A stretch of 6,710 nucleotides of DNA. Origin: Kiritimatiellia bacterium. Lineage in GTDB: Bacteria > Verrucomicrobiota > Kiritimatiellia > RFP12 > UBA1067. Position numbers and translations under genes: made by a program. Shown piece after piece: positions 6,510-6,710 of the stretch (within the stretch, counting starts at the first letter, position 1; the number at the start of each line of letters is the position of its first letter). A model generated the notes under the pieces. The model saw nothing but the letters and a program-made list of their open reading frames with translations. It had not been told where the DNA came from and made no database searches. The stretch spans positions 1-6,710 of the forward strand of contig JAFPNP010000242.1 of the NCBI GenBank assembly GCA_017411125.1, read 5' to 3'.

Positions 6510-6538
6510 ATTATCGCATAAATGGCGTCCAAAGTCAA
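6510..6538 (-). promoter_or_regulatory. Sigma-70-type promoter for the membrane protein-pilT-EEP operon
   Basis: The minus strand reads TTGACT (6538-6533, five of six), exactly 17 bases, then GATAAT (6515-6510, five of six). The last -10 base is only seven bases from the ATG at 6502, so transcription would start at or next to the start codon. No Shine-Dalgarno site is present, which fits a leaderless mRNA. Confidence 0.6.
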
Positions 6539-6589
6539 AGCGAAACGATGACGGCAGCGCATTGCGCCCTGCGGCACTGAGTTTTCATT

Positions 6590-6617
6590 TTGCAACGACG
6601 GCTTTTTGTGATATACT
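6590..6617 (+). promoter_or_regulatory. Promoter for tRNA-Val
   Basis: TTGCAA (6590-6595) is followed after 16 bases by TATACT (6612-6617, five of six), with TGA before it as an extended -10. The bases after the -10, ATGCGCCG, are GC-rich, as in discriminators of stable-RNA promoters under stringent control. The start would be near 6624, giving a 5' leader of about ten bases for RNase P to remove. Confidence 0.65.
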
Positions 6618-6633
6618 ATGCGCCGTTCTTTTC

Positions 6634-6710
6634 GGGCGGTTAGCTCAGTTGGTTAGAGCGAGTGCTTTACACGCATTAGGTCGGGGGTCCGAATCCCTCA
6701 CCGCCCACCA
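6634..6710 (+). tRNA. tRNA-Val (anticodon UAC)
   Basis: A complete 77-base cloverleaf with encoded CCA, ending at the window edge. The acceptor stem GGGCGGT pairs fully with ACCGCCC. The D arm is GCTC/GAGC with GG in the loop. The anticodon arm AGTGC/GCATT has one G-U pair and the loop TTTACAC, with anticodon TAC at 6668-6670. The variable loop is AGGTC. The T arm is GGGGG/CCCTC with one G-U pair. The discriminator is A. Anticodon UAC with A73 indicates valine, reading GUA and probably other GUN codons. The T loop is TCCGAAT, so position 55 (base 6689) is C instead of the near-universal U. All other tertiary-contact bases visible (G18, G19, T54, C56, A58) are normal. Confidence 0.95.

Noticed and set aside
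6503..6595. Longer N-terminus of the membrane protein from TTG at 6595 or ATG at 6562
   Set aside because: The extra codons run through a strong promoter for the gene and into the tRNA promoter region, and only a weak AGGG precedes the ATG at 6562.
1..6710. CRISPR array, insertion sequence, prophage or toxin-antitoxin system
   Set aside because: No direct repeat series, terminal inverted repeats, transposase or integrase motifs, or paired small genes could be found on either strand.

Overview
The window comes from a GC-rich bacterial chromosome. The sequence suggests the PVC superphylum (Verrucomicrobiota, Kiritimatiellota or Lentisphaerota). The main clue is a single reading frame that fuses MurC to MurB, an arrangement described in Verrucomicrobium spinosum. 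The style of the formate-tetrahydrofolate ligase N-terminus and a diderm-type toolkit (PilT ATPase, lipoprotein signal) agree with this. The placement is an inference, and no marker gene in the window settles it.

Layout: (1) Bases 1-71, minus strand, hold the first 23 codons of a gene that looks like formate-tetrahydrofolate ligase (fhs). (2) Bases 72-256 are a divergent intergenic region with an extended -10 promoter facing left and a -35/extended -10 promoter facing right. (3) Bases 257-3407, plus strand, form a tight three-gene operon: a YebC/PmpR-family protein, a small VOC (glyoxalase-fold) protein 5 bases further on, and a 673-residue MurC-MurB fusion that overlaps the VOC gene by ATGA. 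(4) At 3408-3411 two operons converge with only four bases between their stop codons, and both stops lie in one perfect 14-bp palindrome. (5) Bases 6502 down to 3412, minus strand, form a second three-gene operon: an unrecognised single-pass membrane protein with a coiled coil, a PilT-type ATPase (GTG start, GTGA overlap), and a lipoprotein of the endonuclease/exonuclease/phosphatase fold (ATGA overlap). (6) Bases 6503-6633 hold back-to-back promoters for this operon and for a tRNA. (7) A complete tRNA-Val(UAC) with encoded CCA fills 6634-6710.

The right-facing operon joins translation support (YebC) to the second and third steps that make UDP-MurNAc-L-Ala for peptidoglycan. The left-facing operon joins a pilus-retraction type motor to two proteins predicted to lie in or beyond the inner membrane, which points to a surface or pilus-related function that is not yet defined.

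Most genes are of known families. The points worth a second look are the compressed FAD-binding part of the MurB half, with a GGC repeat where sequence is missing; a promoter placed so that the membrane-protein mRNA would be leaderless; the unknown protein tied to PilT; and a U55C change in the T loop of the tRNA. I see no mobile element, CRISPR array, prophage or defence system here.
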